Below, piece after piece: positions 25,278-34,084 of a stretch of DNA of 41,549 nt. The stretch's first letter is position 1. The number at the start of each line of letters is the position of its first letter. The stretch is taken from positions 1 to 41,549 of the forward strand of contig JAUNRE010000013.1 in NCBI GenBank assembly GCA_030535795.1, read 5' to 3'. The stretch is from Akkermansia sp. (lineage in GTDB: Bacteria; Verrucomicrobiota; Verrucomicrobiia; Verrucomicrobiales; Akkermansiaceae). The position numbers were made by a program, and so were the translations under genes. The notes below the pieces were generated by a model. That model searched no databases and was not told where the DNA came from. It saw only the letters and a program-made list of their open reading frames with translations.

Positions 25278-26744
25278 ATGAATACAACACCCACATTGTT
25301 CCGCGATGGCATGAATGCCTCCATGTACGGCAAACTTGAAGAATCAGCACGGATGTTCCGCCTCGGTCACGAGCAAGGCATCAACGAGTGCACCGCCCAG
25401 CTCGCCTGCTGTTATCGCTTGGGCCACGGCGTCCCCCGAGACTACAACGAGTACTTCAAACTGGCAACTGAACTCGAGCAGAAGGAGTGCCCCCTGGCAT
25501 ACTGCCTGCTCGCCAGCGCATACGCCGATGGCCTGGGCTGCCAAGTGAACAGAGAAAAAGCCGATTCATACCTGAAGCGCTGGGCCGAGGCCTCCGCCGC
25601 CCCCATACCGGGTATCTCCGATGAGTGCCGCCGCCACATGCGCTGCTACGACCTCAGCGAGTCCTACCAACAAGCTCTGGAATACTATGCAGCCAACACC
25701 GGCGAGCCACCGCTCATCGACCACGACGCCGCCATGCGAGACTACGCAGAGCACACCACCCTGGCCGACAAACCCTTAGCCCAAGTGCTCGCCTTGCAAG
25801 CTTCAACCCCACAGGGTGCCCCCATCCCGCCCGCCATCACGCAGCCGCTCGAACAGGCTTATAAAGACGGCCTGAGCGGCGCCGCCTTCCTACTGGGGAT
25901 GAAACTGCTGCTCTCTTGCGATGAAAACGATGAGGCTACCCGCAACAGAGCCTTAGCCCTCATTAACGATGAAGAGCACAGCCTCGAGGACGTCAGCGAG
26001 CTTGTCACCAAATTACGCTGTGTGCAACCCGACGACGAAGAAGCATTCGCCGCCCTCCATAATCGACTGATGCGCAGCATGCAGTATGGCCACTCCGGCA
26101 TACCTCGGGCAGATGAACTTCCCTGCAAACTCGAAATGACCCCCTCTCCCTACTCCGGTGTCTTTTATGTGTATAACGTCGAAAAGGCTAAGCATTTCAT
26201 CGACCAGAAACAGTGGCACGAACTCACCCGCCCGCTTCCGCTGCCTGATTTAACCCTCATCAATACCGACACCAAAGCCTTCGGTAACCTCGACCTGCGT
26301 ATCATCGCAGAGGGCACACTGGGGGAATTCACCACAACACTCGAAGGCAGCCTCCCCCCGGGCGAAAAACAAGGCATCTACCTGAACGACTACTCCGAAT
26401 ACTACAACAACACCTTGCGTGTCGAGCTGCATGCGGCCGATGGACGTTACAGCACCATTCGCTTCGAGAAAGCCTTCCTCGACACCATCGCTGAGCCCAT
26501 GCCTCCGCTGCAACTGGTACACGACGAGCATTCGCTCATCATCATCCCCCGTGACACCGATATTGCCAAACTGCAAATCCTTACCTCCGACGGCACCAAA
26601 ATCGCCGAGCTCAACAACCTCTGCCGCGATGAAGCCGTCACCACCGACCTCTGGCACCTCAAATCCTGCCTGGTCAAAGCCCGCTGCGATGCATTCCTCA
26701 TCGTTTGCAACGACGGAATCCCCGCCATCGGCTTCATCAAATAA
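25278..26744 (+). CDS. Cytoplasmic Sel1-repeat protein with novel C-terminal region
   Basis: Protein of 488 aa without a signal peptide. Two to three Sel1-like repeats occupy about residues 14-108 (for example AQLACCYRLGHGVPRDYNEYFKLA and YCLLASAYADGLGCQVNREK). Helical repeats continue less regularly to about residue 265, followed by a beta-rich region (about 280-488) that I do not recognise. The start is preceded by CACACAC rather than a Shine-Dalgarno sequence. A strong terminator follows the stop codon. Probably a scaffold or adaptor protein. Confidence 0.78.
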   Translation: MNTTPTLFRDGMNASMYGKLEESARMFRLGHEQGINECTAQLACCYRLGHGVPRDYNEYFKLATELEQKECPLAYCLLASAYADGLGCQVNREKADSYLKRWAEASAAPIPGISDECRRHMRCYDLSESYQQALEYYAANTGEPPLIDHDAAMRDYAEHTTLADKPLAQVLALQASTPQGAPIPPAITQPLEQAYKDGLSGAAFLLGMKLLLSCDENDEATRNRALALINDEEHSLEDVSELVTKLRCVQPDDEEAFAALHNRLMRSMQYGHSGIPRADELPCKLEMTPSPYSGVFYVYNVEKAKHFIDQKQWHELTRPLPLPDLTLINTDTKAFGNLDLRIIAEGTLGEFTTTLEGSLPPGEKQGIYLNDYSEYYNNTLRVELHAADGRYSTIRFEKAFLDTIAEPMPPLQLVHDEHSLIIIPRDTDIAKLQILTSDGTKIAELNNLCRDEAVTTDLWHLKSCLVKARCDAFLIVCNDGIPAIGFIK

Positions 26745-26776
26745 ACAGCCCATCGTCTTGTCGATATGGGAGCGGC

Positions 26777-26819
26777 GGGCAAGGCTCTTGTATGAGCCTT
26801 GCCCACCACGTCTTTTTTT
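26777..26819 (+). terminator. Rho-independent terminator after the Sel1 gene
   Basis: An 11-bp perfect stem, GGGCAAGGCTC (26777-26787) with GAGCCTTGCCC (26794-26804), around a 6-nt loop; a run of T begins 8 nt later (26813-26819). Confidence 0.75.
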
Positions 26820-26869
26820 ACACCCGGCTACGCCCGTTGGAACAATTTGAAGCTTAAACCAATAATGAC

Positions 26870-27098
26870 AGCTATTGTCTACAATTTACTATCTACAAAG
26901 TCACGATTCGCGAACTTTCGCCCGCGGGAATGCCATAGCTAAATCCACCGCTCACGCCCCGCGCCTTCCGGGCGCGGGGCGTGAGCTATGGCACTTGCCA
27001 TGCTTATGCTGCGTGCGTCAGCACGCCCAGACACAAACTTTGTCAATTGTAAATTGTAGATTCAAAATTCCTCTCGACAAATTGGCCTTTTCCTAATG
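26870..27098. repeat. Long palindromic intergenic element (MITE/REP-like), copy 1
   Basis: This non-coding stretch is bounded by a perfect 12-bp inverted pair, TCTACAATTTAC (26878-26889) and GTAAATTGTAGA (27049-27060), with a second inner pair ACAAAGT/ACTTTGT (26896-26902 and 27037-27043, each within about 1 nt). Inside is a 15-bp GC stem (26951-26965 with 26971-26985, loop TTCCG), around which GCCATAGCT/AGCTATGGC (26932-26940, 26984-26992) can form an alternative outer stem. A small hairpin GCGTGC-GTCA-GCACGC follows (27011-27026). The right flank CTCGACAAATTGGC then TTTTCCTA is shared with a diverged inverted copy at the right end of the window. No reading frame or transposase is present, so it resembles a non-autonomous palindromic element. 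Confidence 0.7.
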
Positions 27099-27131
27099 AT
27101 GCCGACGCGTATCCGACTCTGAACATTTAGC

Positions 27132-27160
27132 TTGCAGTATCCGCTAATAAATGATAGGAT
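27132..27160 (+). promoter_or_regulatory. Promoter of the secreted Sel1 gene at 27171
   Basis: TTGCAG (27132-27137), 17 nt, TAGGAT (27155-27160), then 10 nt to the ATG at 27171. In-frame starts at 27132 and 27159 lie within the promoter boxes and are excluded. Confidence 0.6.
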
Positions 27161-27170
27161 GCAACAACGT

Positions 27171-28547
27171 ATGAAACGCAGCATTTTCTTCCTGATGTCC
27201 GCCGTGCTTCTGCTTCCTGCAGCAGCCGAACAGCCCGCAGCCGCAGCGGCAGAGGCTCTTTCTGCCGAAGTAGCCATCGGCGATGATACCGCCGATGATG
27301 CTACCATCAGAGAACACCACGCCAAACTCAAGCAAGCCGCAGAACAGGGAGACGCCGAAAGCATGTTCAAACTCGGATTGCGTCTCATGCTCATCAACCC
27401 GACAGCTGCAACCGAATGGTTTGCCAAGGGCGCAGACAAAGGACACCTACCCTGCCTGGATTACCTGGGACGCATGTTTTTCGAAGGCCGAGGCGTGAAA
27501 TGTTCCGAGGAAAAAGCCGCCCACTGCTGGCAGGTAGCCGCCGAAAAGGGCTACACCCCGGCTCAAATGCACATGTATGATTGCTATAGCAGCGGTCGCG
27601 GCGTCCTCTACTCCGAAGAAGAAGCCGCCAAGTGGCTGAAACTCGCTGCCGAGGGCGGCAACAGCCGCGCCTGTCACGACCTCGCGGCCTGCCATGCAGA
27701 AGGCATGCTCGGCCTGGAGCAATCATACGAAAAAGCCGTAGAATGGTACCGCAAAGCCATCGAACAAGGCAACGAAGTAGCCATGTACAAGCTCGGCATC
27801 TGCTACGCCAACGGCCAGGGAGTGACACAAGACTACGAACAGGCGTTCAAATGGTACTGCGCCTCAGCCGAGGCCGGCTACGACCGCGCCTGGTATGGCG
27901 TGGGGGTATGCTACCGCAAGGGCGACGGCGTCACGGCCGATTTACCAAAAGCCTTCGAGGCGTACAAAAAAGGCGCTGAAGCCGGCGTCCCCATCGCCCA
28001 GCGAGCTCTGGCAGAATGCTACTTGCTCGGCATCGGCACCGAAGAGCACGTCTACCAAGGGCTCTACTGGCTCACCGTGGCTGCGGAAAACGGCGACCCC
28101 ACCGCCCGCCAACGCATCAATGACATGCTCAGCAAAGACATCATCAACAGAGCCTACTTCATGACCCTGCGCGGCAAAATCTACCTTACCGGTGAGCATG
28201 TGGAGCAATCCATCCCCACCGCCGTCGACAGCCTGTGCAAAGCCGCTGAACTCGGAGACCCGCAGGCTCAGTGCTACCTCGGCCACCTCAGCCTGCGCGG
28301 CGAAGGCGTGCCGGAATCCCCGGAAGAAGCCGTCCGCTGGTTCCGACAAGCCGCCGAGCAGCAATCCCCCGAGGGGCTCTACCTGCTGAGCCTCTGCTAT
28401 GCCAACGGCATCGGTATCGCCCAAGACCCCGCCAAAGCCGCAGAATACCTCAAAGCCGCTGCCGACCTCGGCCACCCCAAAGCTCAGGAGGAACTTAATA
28501 AACAATCCGCACAGCAAACTCCCCACCCCCGGGCCGACGGCGAGTAA
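27171..28547 (+). CDS. Secreted Sel1-repeat protein
   Basis: Protein of 458 aa from the ATG at 27171. The first 19 residues (MKRSIFFLMSAVLLLPAAA) are a signal peptide. An Ala/Glu-rich spacer follows, then about ten 36-residue Sel1 repeats from about residue 50 to 440 with the regular pattern GxGV...A..W...AA..G, making an extended solenoid. The C-terminal tail is short and polar. Sel1 solenoids are interaction scaffolds and no enzyme domain is present. The start lies 10 nt after a -10 box. It is just upstream of, but has a separate promoter from, the dynamin/Hsp70 operon. Confidence 0.85.
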   Translation: MKRSIFFLMSAVLLLPAAAEQPAAAAAEALSAEVAIGDDTADDATIREHHAKLKQAAEQGDAESMFKLGLRLMLINPTAATEWFAKGADKGHLPCLDYLGRMFFEGRGVKCSEEKAAHCWQVAAEKGYTPAQMHMYDCYSSGRGVLYSEEEAAKWLKLAAEGGNSRACHDLAACHAEGMLGLEQSYEKAVEWYRKAIEQGNEVAMYKLGICYANGQGVTQDYEQAFKWYCASAEAGYDRAWYGVGVCYRKGDGVTADLPKAFEAYKKGAEAGVPIAQRALAECYLLGIGTEEHVYQGLYWLTVAAENGDPTARQRINDMLSKDIINRAYFMTLRGKIYLTGEHVEQSIPTAVDSLCKAAELGDPQAQCYLGHLSLRGEGVPESPEEAVRWFRQAAEQQSPEGLYLLSLCYANGIGIAQDPAKAAEYLKAAADLGHPKAQEELNKQSAQQTPHPRADGE

Positions 28548-28625
28548 ATCCATGTTTCCGGTGCAGACTTCAACTGCTTAGAGGTGAGATAAGCGTATAA
28601 AACTGCTTTTAGGGCGTTTATCGTC

Positions 28626-28654
28626 TTGAAAAATCTTTCTTTATTTGCTAGACT
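28626..28654 (+). promoter_or_regulatory. Promoter of the dynamin/Hsp70 operon
   Basis: TTGAAA (28626-28631), 17 nt, TAGACT (28649-28654). Transcription should start near 28661, about 70 nt before the first start codon (28731). It is the only good promoter I see before 41204 on this strand, so it probably drives all seven following genes. Confidence 0.6.
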
Positions 28655-28730
28655 CACCGTGAAAAAACAGCCGGATAGAATCCCTACCAAAAGCACGCTC
28701 TTCAATGTTATAAAAAACGAATGTACCGTC

Positions 28731-29585
28731 ATGATTAGTTCTGTCATTACTTTTACCTCAGGAGTTATTGTTGGAGCTGCGCTAAGCGGAGGGGCTGCTG
28801 CGTATTGTTGGTGCAAGCGCAGACGCAAACAGCCAACGGACAGTGAGAAAAAAGCAATGCCGGAAGTCATGGTTGGCGATATCCTGAAAGCGGCAAGCCC
28901 TACCGCGCCGGCGCCACAGACAAGCTCGGGAAATGCAATTCCCCCGTTGGAACGGCCCGACTTCGGGGAAAGAGAGGCTGAAATCATAGAGCTTGATACC
29001 CCCACCCTTAGGGCTTCTCAGGCACACACCGAAACAGCTCCCGAATTGCCCGTAAAGAACAAGGCCCCTCTCACTGATGCAGCACCCCTCGCCCCCGCGA
29101 TTGAACAAATCGAAGAAGCTGCCGACGACTCTCCTACGGAGGAGACAGAACAACCAATGGTTTTTGCCACGGGCAAATTCAGAAACATCGCGAATACTGC
29201 CACAGAAGAGGATTTGAAAATGCTGTTGCTGGATCGCCTAGACGAAATCGATGAAGAAGCGCCGGAGTTAACTCGCCAGGCACTCTGTGCTGTCACCCTG
29301 TTGGATGAAATCAGAGAAATGAAAGGAGCCTACACAGGACAAAATGCCGCAGTTCTGTCAGAGATGGCAAGGGGAGTAAACCAACATCTGATAGAGCTCG
29401 AATGTGAAGTGCTCGACTCTGATTCTTGGGATGCCTCCATTCAGAAAATCGGCAAAGTCACATACGACCTTCCCCCCGGGACAGAACCGGTCATTACCGC
29501 CAAACTAAGCTCCGGGCTGAAAATAGCCGGGCGCCTCATCCGCAAGCAAAGCGTAGCACTCAGCAAAAGCGAAGCTGAACTATAA
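28731..29585 (+). CDS. Membrane-anchored protein, first gene of the dynamin/Hsp70 operon
   Basis: Protein of 284 aa from the ATG at 28731. An in-frame TTG at 28626 would start in the -35 box and is rejected. Residues about 3-24 (SSVITFTSGVIVGAALSGGAAA) are a membrane anchor followed by basic CKRRRK, placing the rest in the cytoplasm. A long Pro/Ala/Glu-rich linker (about 40-140) leads to a helical C-terminal domain (about 145-284). The family is not recognised. As the first gene of the operon with a membrane anchor, it may recruit the dynamins or Hsp70 proteins to the membrane (inference). Confidence 0.7.
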   Translation: MISSVITFTSGVIVGAALSGGAAAYCWCKRRRKQPTDSEKKAMPEVMVGDILKAASPTAPAPQTSSGNAIPPLERPDFGEREAEIIELDTPTLRASQAHTETAPELPVKNKAPLTDAAPLAPAIEQIEEAADDSPTEETEQPMVFATGKFRNIANTATEEDLKMLLLDRLDEIDEEAPELTRQALCAVTLLDEIREMKGAYTGQNAAVLSEMARGVNQHLIELECEVLDSDSWDASIQKIGKVTYDLPPGTEPVITAKLSSGLKIAGRLIRKQSVALSKSEAEL

Positions 29586-29617
29586 ACGAATCTCTTAACC
29601 CCAAACTCCATATTACA

Positions 29618-30514
29618 ATGTTTGATATCAATCCCACCATCAACGATATTATCGAAGACCTTACGACAATAGATCTTCCCCTGACGGAGACGCCCGTCTT
29701 TGACCCGACCTCCCACGATTCACCGGCCATCACCATCGGTTCCCCTTCACCATTCGACTGGGAGCAGCAGATTATGCCCGACAACTGTGCTGTTGAAGCA
29801 GAGCGCTCCATCATCAATCTCTTTGTCAATCCTCCCCTTTCGCAGCAGGATGCTATGTACGTCTCGGCCTCCAACGGCTGGTACCACCCCGGCGCCGGCA
29901 CGTCAATGGCCGATATTGGCCAGATGATGGATACCTACGGCATCCCCAACCATTCGGTAGTTGATGCCTCTGTCGCGGACTTAGCTCGCGAACTGGCTCA
30001 GGGGCATGGTGTGATTGTAGGTGTTGATTCGCAGGAACTGTGGGATAACGGCCCGCTGGCAGAGCTCAAACAATGGCTGAGCGAGACATTCGGCATTGAT
30101 TTCGGCGACATTGGCGCCAACCATGCAGTTGTTGTTACCGGCATCGATGTGACAGACCCTGCCAATCCCATGGTCATTATCAATGACTCCGGTGTACCCA
30201 ATGGCGAAGGTCAACCCTATCCTATGGACAAGTTCCTGCAATCCTGGGAGGACAGCAACTGTTATTACACAGCTACGGACGTCCCCCTGCCGGCCGAAAA
30301 CCTGCGGGGTTCTGCTGAAAACATGAACACTGTCATAGGCGACATATTGGGCGATTTTACGGGGGCATTTATAGCCGGCTTTACCGGTGCTGCCGCATTC
30401 TCGATGACCGGAGATCCCTTCACCGCCATTACGGTCGGAGCCGATGCCGGCATGTTCACGAACGACTTAGTCGAAAGCTTCTTCTCTGACGACAGCACGA
30501 TTGCTGACCTTTAA
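29618..30514 (+). CDS. C39/papain-like cysteine peptidase domain protein
   Basis: Protein of 298 aa. The layout fits a Peptidase_C39-like fold: Q51 (oxyanion) six residues before the nucleophile C57 (DNCAVEAE), the general base H169 in ANHAVVVTGID, and N189/D190 in VIINDSG as the third member. The substrate could be a peptide bond, a leader peptide or another amide; a transglutaminase-like role is less likely. Residues about 245-285 form a Gly/Ala-rich hydrophobic segment (FTGAFIAGFTGAAAF) that could enter a membrane or resemble a bacteriocin-like tail. There is no signal peptide. It sits 32 nt after the membrane-anchored protein and 29 nt before the first dynamin, within one operon. No Shine-Dalgarno sequence. 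Confidence 0.72.
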   Translation: MFDINPTINDIIEDLTTIDLPLTETPVFDPTSHDSPAITIGSPSPFDWEQQIMPDNCAVEAERSIINLFVNPPLSQQDAMYVSASNGWYHPGAGTSMADIGQMMDTYGIPNHSVVDASVADLARELAQGHGVIVGVDSQELWDNGPLAELKQWLSETFGIDFGDIGANHAVVVTGIDVTDPANPMVIINDSGVPNGEGQPYPMDKFLQSWEDSNCYYTATDVPLPAENLRGSAENMNTVIGDILGDFTGAFIAGFTGAAAFSMTGDPFTAITVGADAGMFTNDLVESFFSDDSTIADL

Positions 30515-30543
30515 TCTTATTAATCATCCCCCCCTCTTCAACA

Positions 30544-32424
30544 ATGGAACAAGTCACAAAATCAATTCTTGCAGCAGCCCAATTTAACAACAAACTGACC
30601 GGTGAACCGATCAGCGAAGATTTCACCAAGCAAATTAAACGCTTTGGAGCCGGCATCTTCCGCCTTGTGGTGATGGGTGAAATCAAAAAAGGCAAATCAT
30701 CATTCATCAATGCCTTTCTGGGCGTAAAAGACCTCGTGCCGGTTGCCTCGGATGTTGCAACCTCAACGGTATTTAAGATTCATTATGGTCAAGAAGCCGG
30801 CTATCGTGTCTTCTTCGAAAAATCCACCGGCAAAGCCCCTGTCAGAATTGAAGCGGCGGAACTTGCCGACTACGGCACGGAAAACGGCAACCCCGGCAAC
30901 AGAAAACAGGTGGATTTCATCGAGGTCATTTCCACCGCCCCTCTCCTCAAGACGGGTTTGGTTATCATCGACACTCCCGGGCTTGGCGGTCTTTTCAAAG
31001 AGCACAAGAAAATCACTTGGAACTACGTTCCCAAGGCAGATGCTGTTTTCTTCGTGACTGACAGTGTGGAATCTCCCATCGGGTTAGAGGAACTGGAGCA
31101 CCTGAATACTGTCCGCAAAATTACCCAGCACCTGTATTTTGTGCAGACAAAGGCTTCAGCAGTTGATGCAGAGGCCTGTGAGGCGCGCCGCCAAAACAAC
31201 CTGAGCATCCTTTCCCGAGCCTTCAATACCCCCGCTGATAAAATTCCCTACTTCGTGGTTGACTCTCTGCGTAAGTTCTCAGCAGACGAAGATGAAAACT
31301 TCAAGCGACTTGAGCGCAGCGGCTACCCGGCTCTGATGACCTATATCAACAACAACCTGCTCTCCCAACAGCACCGCATTCTTGCCGGTAAAGCCATCAG
31401 CCTCGCAACCCCCATCCTGACATCCATCAGCAGTAATATCTCAGCCAGAAAAGAAACGCTCAGTGCTGATACGGCTGAAGAACAACAGCGTGCGAGGGCG
31501 GCCATCAGCAAGGCCGAACAGGAGCTGTTGAACTGGCAGACCGAGAAATTGCCGGAGCTGAGCAGAAGCATCAACCGAGAGTTTGCAGACCTGAAAGCAG
31601 AGTGCGAGCGAGACTGCGCTATGCTTCGCCCCAACGGCGAATTGCACGCTTCTCTGGAAGATGCTATCAATTCTTGTGAAAACAAAGAACAGCTGGCCGG
31701 GGTCGTTGAGACATTGTACGAAAAAATGCCCGAAGCAGCCTCTGCCCGCATGACGGAAATCCGCAACAAACTCGAAACCGGCGTAGCCGATATCATGAAG
31801 TCGCTCTGGAATGAAACGAACACACAATTAGCGCTGCGTATCGGCGCCCATTCCCAGAATGGAAGTACCGATTTGACTCTCTCTGCAAATAACCACTATG
31901 CCCCGGTAATACAAGTTTTGACCGATGGTGGCGACCTATACAAAGGCCTCAGAAACGGGGCCATCGGAGGCTCAATCGGCATGTCGATAGGCTCCTTTGT
32001 AGGTGGAGCCGTTGGCAGCATCATCCCCGGCCTTGGCACAGCTATCGGCGCCAGCATCGGCGGGCTTATTGGCTCTTTCTGGGGCGGCTATGAGGCAGGC
32101 AAAGAACTTGAAGAACAAGAGCTTCGCCAAGCTAAACAATTAGCGCTGAATGGATTAAGCAAAAACATATCCTCTATTTACAGCGATATCACCAATGCGC
32201 TCAGAGACCTCTTCAGACGTTTCAGCGACAGCGTGGATGACGCCATGCGCCAATCCCTCCGCCAGCGCACGGCGGAGCTCAAGAAGGTTAAGGACGATTT
32301 AGTCGAACGCTCCCGCATGAGCGCAGCTGAGCTGTCAAAAGCTAAGAACGAACTGGCAAAGGACGAGGCCACACTCCGCACCATCATGAAAACGCTGGAG
32401 CCCTGGATGCCCGCAAATCATTAA
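30544..32424 (+). CDS. Dynamin-like GTPase with glycine-zipper membrane segment
   Basis: Protein of 626 aa. Dynamin-type GTPase domain with G1 GEIKKGKSS (residues 45-53, K51), G2 Thr in ATSTVF, G3 DTPGLGG (D143) and G4-like QTKAS (no Asp, so nucleotide specificity is uncertain). A helical stalk follows, and then a striking Gly-rich hydrophobic stretch (about 472-520, GxxxG repeats such as GGSIGMSIGSFVGGAVG) typical of the membrane-inserting paddle of bacterial dynamins. A second helical part closes the protein. It is directly followed after 12 nt by a second dynamin gene, the usual arrangement of paired bacterial dynamins that work together. Confidence 0.87.
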   Translation: MEQVTKSILAAAQFNNKLTGEPISEDFTKQIKRFGAGIFRLVVMGEIKKGKSSFINAFLGVKDLVPVASDVATSTVFKIHYGQEAGYRVFFEKSTGKAPVRIEAAELADYGTENGNPGNRKQVDFIEVISTAPLLKTGLVIIDTPGLGGLFKEHKKITWNYVPKADAVFFVTDSVESPIGLEELEHLNTVRKITQHLYFVQTKASAVDAEACEARRQNNLSILSRAFNTPADKIPYFVVDSLRKFSADEDENFKRLERSGYPALMTYINNNLLSQQHRILAGKAISLATPILTSISSNISARKETLSADTAEEQQRARAAISKAEQELLNWQTEKLPELSRSINREFADLKAECERDCAMLRPNGELHASLEDAINSCENKEQLAGVVETLYEKMPEAASARMTEIRNKLETGVADIMKSLWNETNTQLALRIGAHSQNGSTDLTLSANNHYAPVIQVLTDGGDLYKGLRNGAIGGSIGMSIGSFVGGAVGSIIPGLGTAIGASIGGLIGSFWGGYEAGKELEEQELRQAKQLALNGLSKNISSIYSDITNALRDLFRRFSDSVDDAMRQSLRQRTAELKKVKDDLVERSRMSAAELSKAKNELAKDEATLRTIMKTLEPWMPANH

Positions 32425-32436
32425 GCCATTACAACC

Positions 32437-34068
32437 ATGAGTTCACCCTCATCTCTGGTAGCCAATAAAATTCATACCACCTACAGGGAATCGCTCCTGC
32501 AGTTGGCCGACGCCATCAGCCCGTACCCCTTCCTCCGCAAAAAGGAAAACGAGCTGCGAGCCGTAGCGGACAATCTGCAATCCCCGTTCAATGTCGCCAT
32601 TTTCGGACGCATGAAAACCGGCAAGAGCAGCCTCATCAACGCTCTTGTCGGCAGGCGGCTGGCTATCACCGGTGTCGAAGAGGCCACCGCTACCATTAAC
32701 CGCCTTACCTACGCCACGGATGAGAGATTAAGCCAATTCACCGTACACTGGCAGGATGCACAGCCGGAATCTTTCCCGCTGGAACGCCTGCAAACTGACT
32801 GGAACGGCAAAAGCCCGGAGGTGCTGGAGCGCATCAACCGGGCGGCCTGGCTCGAACTCTACTCAGACGCACCGGCTCTGCGCGACATCCATGTAACAGA
32901 TACCCCCGGCACAGGCTCCACGGCCAAGGAGCATGAAGATATAGCCAAGCAGTTCATCAATGGCCAAACGGCTGATGCCCTGCTCTACGTCTTCTCCCCC
33001 ACCGGCCGAGAGAGCGATGAAGCGGACCTCCAGGCTTTCCGTGCAGGGTGCCTGCCCGGTTCATCGCTGGATAACAGCGTAGCCGTTCTGCACAAGTGGG
33101 ACCACATTTATTGGGACGAAGATAACTGGGATTCCATCCTTACAAAAGCAGCGAGAGTTCAAGGCTTTATGAAGGATTTGGTTTCTGCCGTCATTCCGGT
33201 AAGTGCCCCTCTGGCCATGATGGCAAAAATAGCGCCGCCTGTTTTCTGGAAAAACTGCATCAGCATTCTGCGCACCTTCGACAAAGCGGCTCCATTCGAC
33301 AACGAAAAAGGCCTTCTGAGCACTCTGAAATTTCAGGATGAATGGGAAGAGGAGGCCCCCCGAGCCATGCTGTACAAACAAGCGATTTCTCTGGGGTGCC
33401 CCTTGGCCAGCTTCCGAGTTATGCTGCGCCACCTCTACAGGCATCCGCAGGCAGACCCGGCCTCGCTCATCTACAAGCTCAGCGGCCTTCAGGAGCTGGA
33501 AACCCTGCTCGACAAGCAGATTTTCTCACAGCGTTCCGTTATTCAGCAGAAACAAAACTGCGCGAGAGCTCGCAAGGTCATGGACGAGGTGTACTCCGCC
33601 ATCGAACATGAGCTGGAGAAACAACAGCATGATATCGATATGATGGAGCGTATCTACGACATGCTGGCCGATAAGGACGCTATGGCTCGGCGATGGATGG
33701 ACCACAAACGCGCCGAAATAAAAATGCAACGCTCCGCCTTGGAACAACAGTATTGCTCGCTGGACCGCCTCCGACTGCGCGTACGCGATTGGTCCGATGC
33801 CATTACCGGCGCTCACGACCTCATTCCCTGGCTGAAGGATTACCGCCGCCTCGGCATATCACAAGAAGCAGCAGATGGTTTCACTGCGTACATCAAATCC
33901 TTGCTTCCCAATGCCGAGGTCTCTCCTGCTCTGACACTGGAACGCTTCATGCAACTTTTACCACATATCAACCGACTTCAGACTTCCCCCATCGTGGAAG
34001 ACAAGGCCAAGGCTGCCCGTTTGCATCAGTGTCTTATGCAATGGTACAGTCAACAAATGCAAGCTTAA
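32437..34068 (+). CDS. Dynamin-like GTPase, second of the pair
   Basis: Protein of 543 aa with G1 GRMKTGKSS (57-65, K63), G2 Thr in EEATATINRL, G3 DTPGTGS (D155) and G4 HKWD (219-222). Helical regions follow and it lacks the glycine-zipper paddle of its neighbour, so it is probably the non-inserting partner of a hetero-oligomer. The pair differs in length and sequence outside the GTPase domain, so it is not a recent duplication. It is 16 nt upstream of the first Hsp70 gene. Confidence 0.86.
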   Translation: MSSPSSLVANKIHTTYRESLLQLADAISPYPFLRKKENELRAVADNLQSPFNVAIFGRMKTGKSSLINALVGRRLAITGVEEATATINRLTYATDERLSQFTVHWQDAQPESFPLERLQTDWNGKSPEVLERINRAAWLELYSDAPALRDIHVTDTPGTGSTAKEHEDIAKQFINGQTADALLYVFSPTGRESDEADLQAFRAGCLPGSSLDNSVAVLHKWDHIYWDEDNWDSILTKAARVQGFMKDLVSAVIPVSAPLAMMAKIAPPVFWKNCISILRTFDKAAPFDNEKGLLSTLKFQDEWEEEAPRAMLYKQAISLGCPLASFRVMLRHLYRHPQADPASLIYKLSGLQELETLLDKQIFSQRSVIQQKQNCARARKVMDEVYSAIEHELEKQQHDIDMMERIYDMLADKDAMARRWMDHKRAEIKMQRSALEQQYCSLDRLRLRVRDWSDAITGAHDLIPWLKDYRRLGISQEAADGFTAYIKSLLPNAEVSPALTLERFMQLLPHINRLQTSPIVEDKAKAARLHQCLMQWYSQQMQA

Positions 34069-34084
34069 TTCAAACTCTCTCCAT

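Noticed and set aside
26870..27098. Insertion sequence
   Set aside because: No transposase frame and no clear target duplication; only a palindromic, non-coding element can be supported.
28626..28730. N-terminal extension of the first operon protein from a TTG at 28626
   Set aside because: The TTG is part of the -35 box and the -10 box follows in the same frame; the ATG at 28731 begins directly with a membrane anchor.
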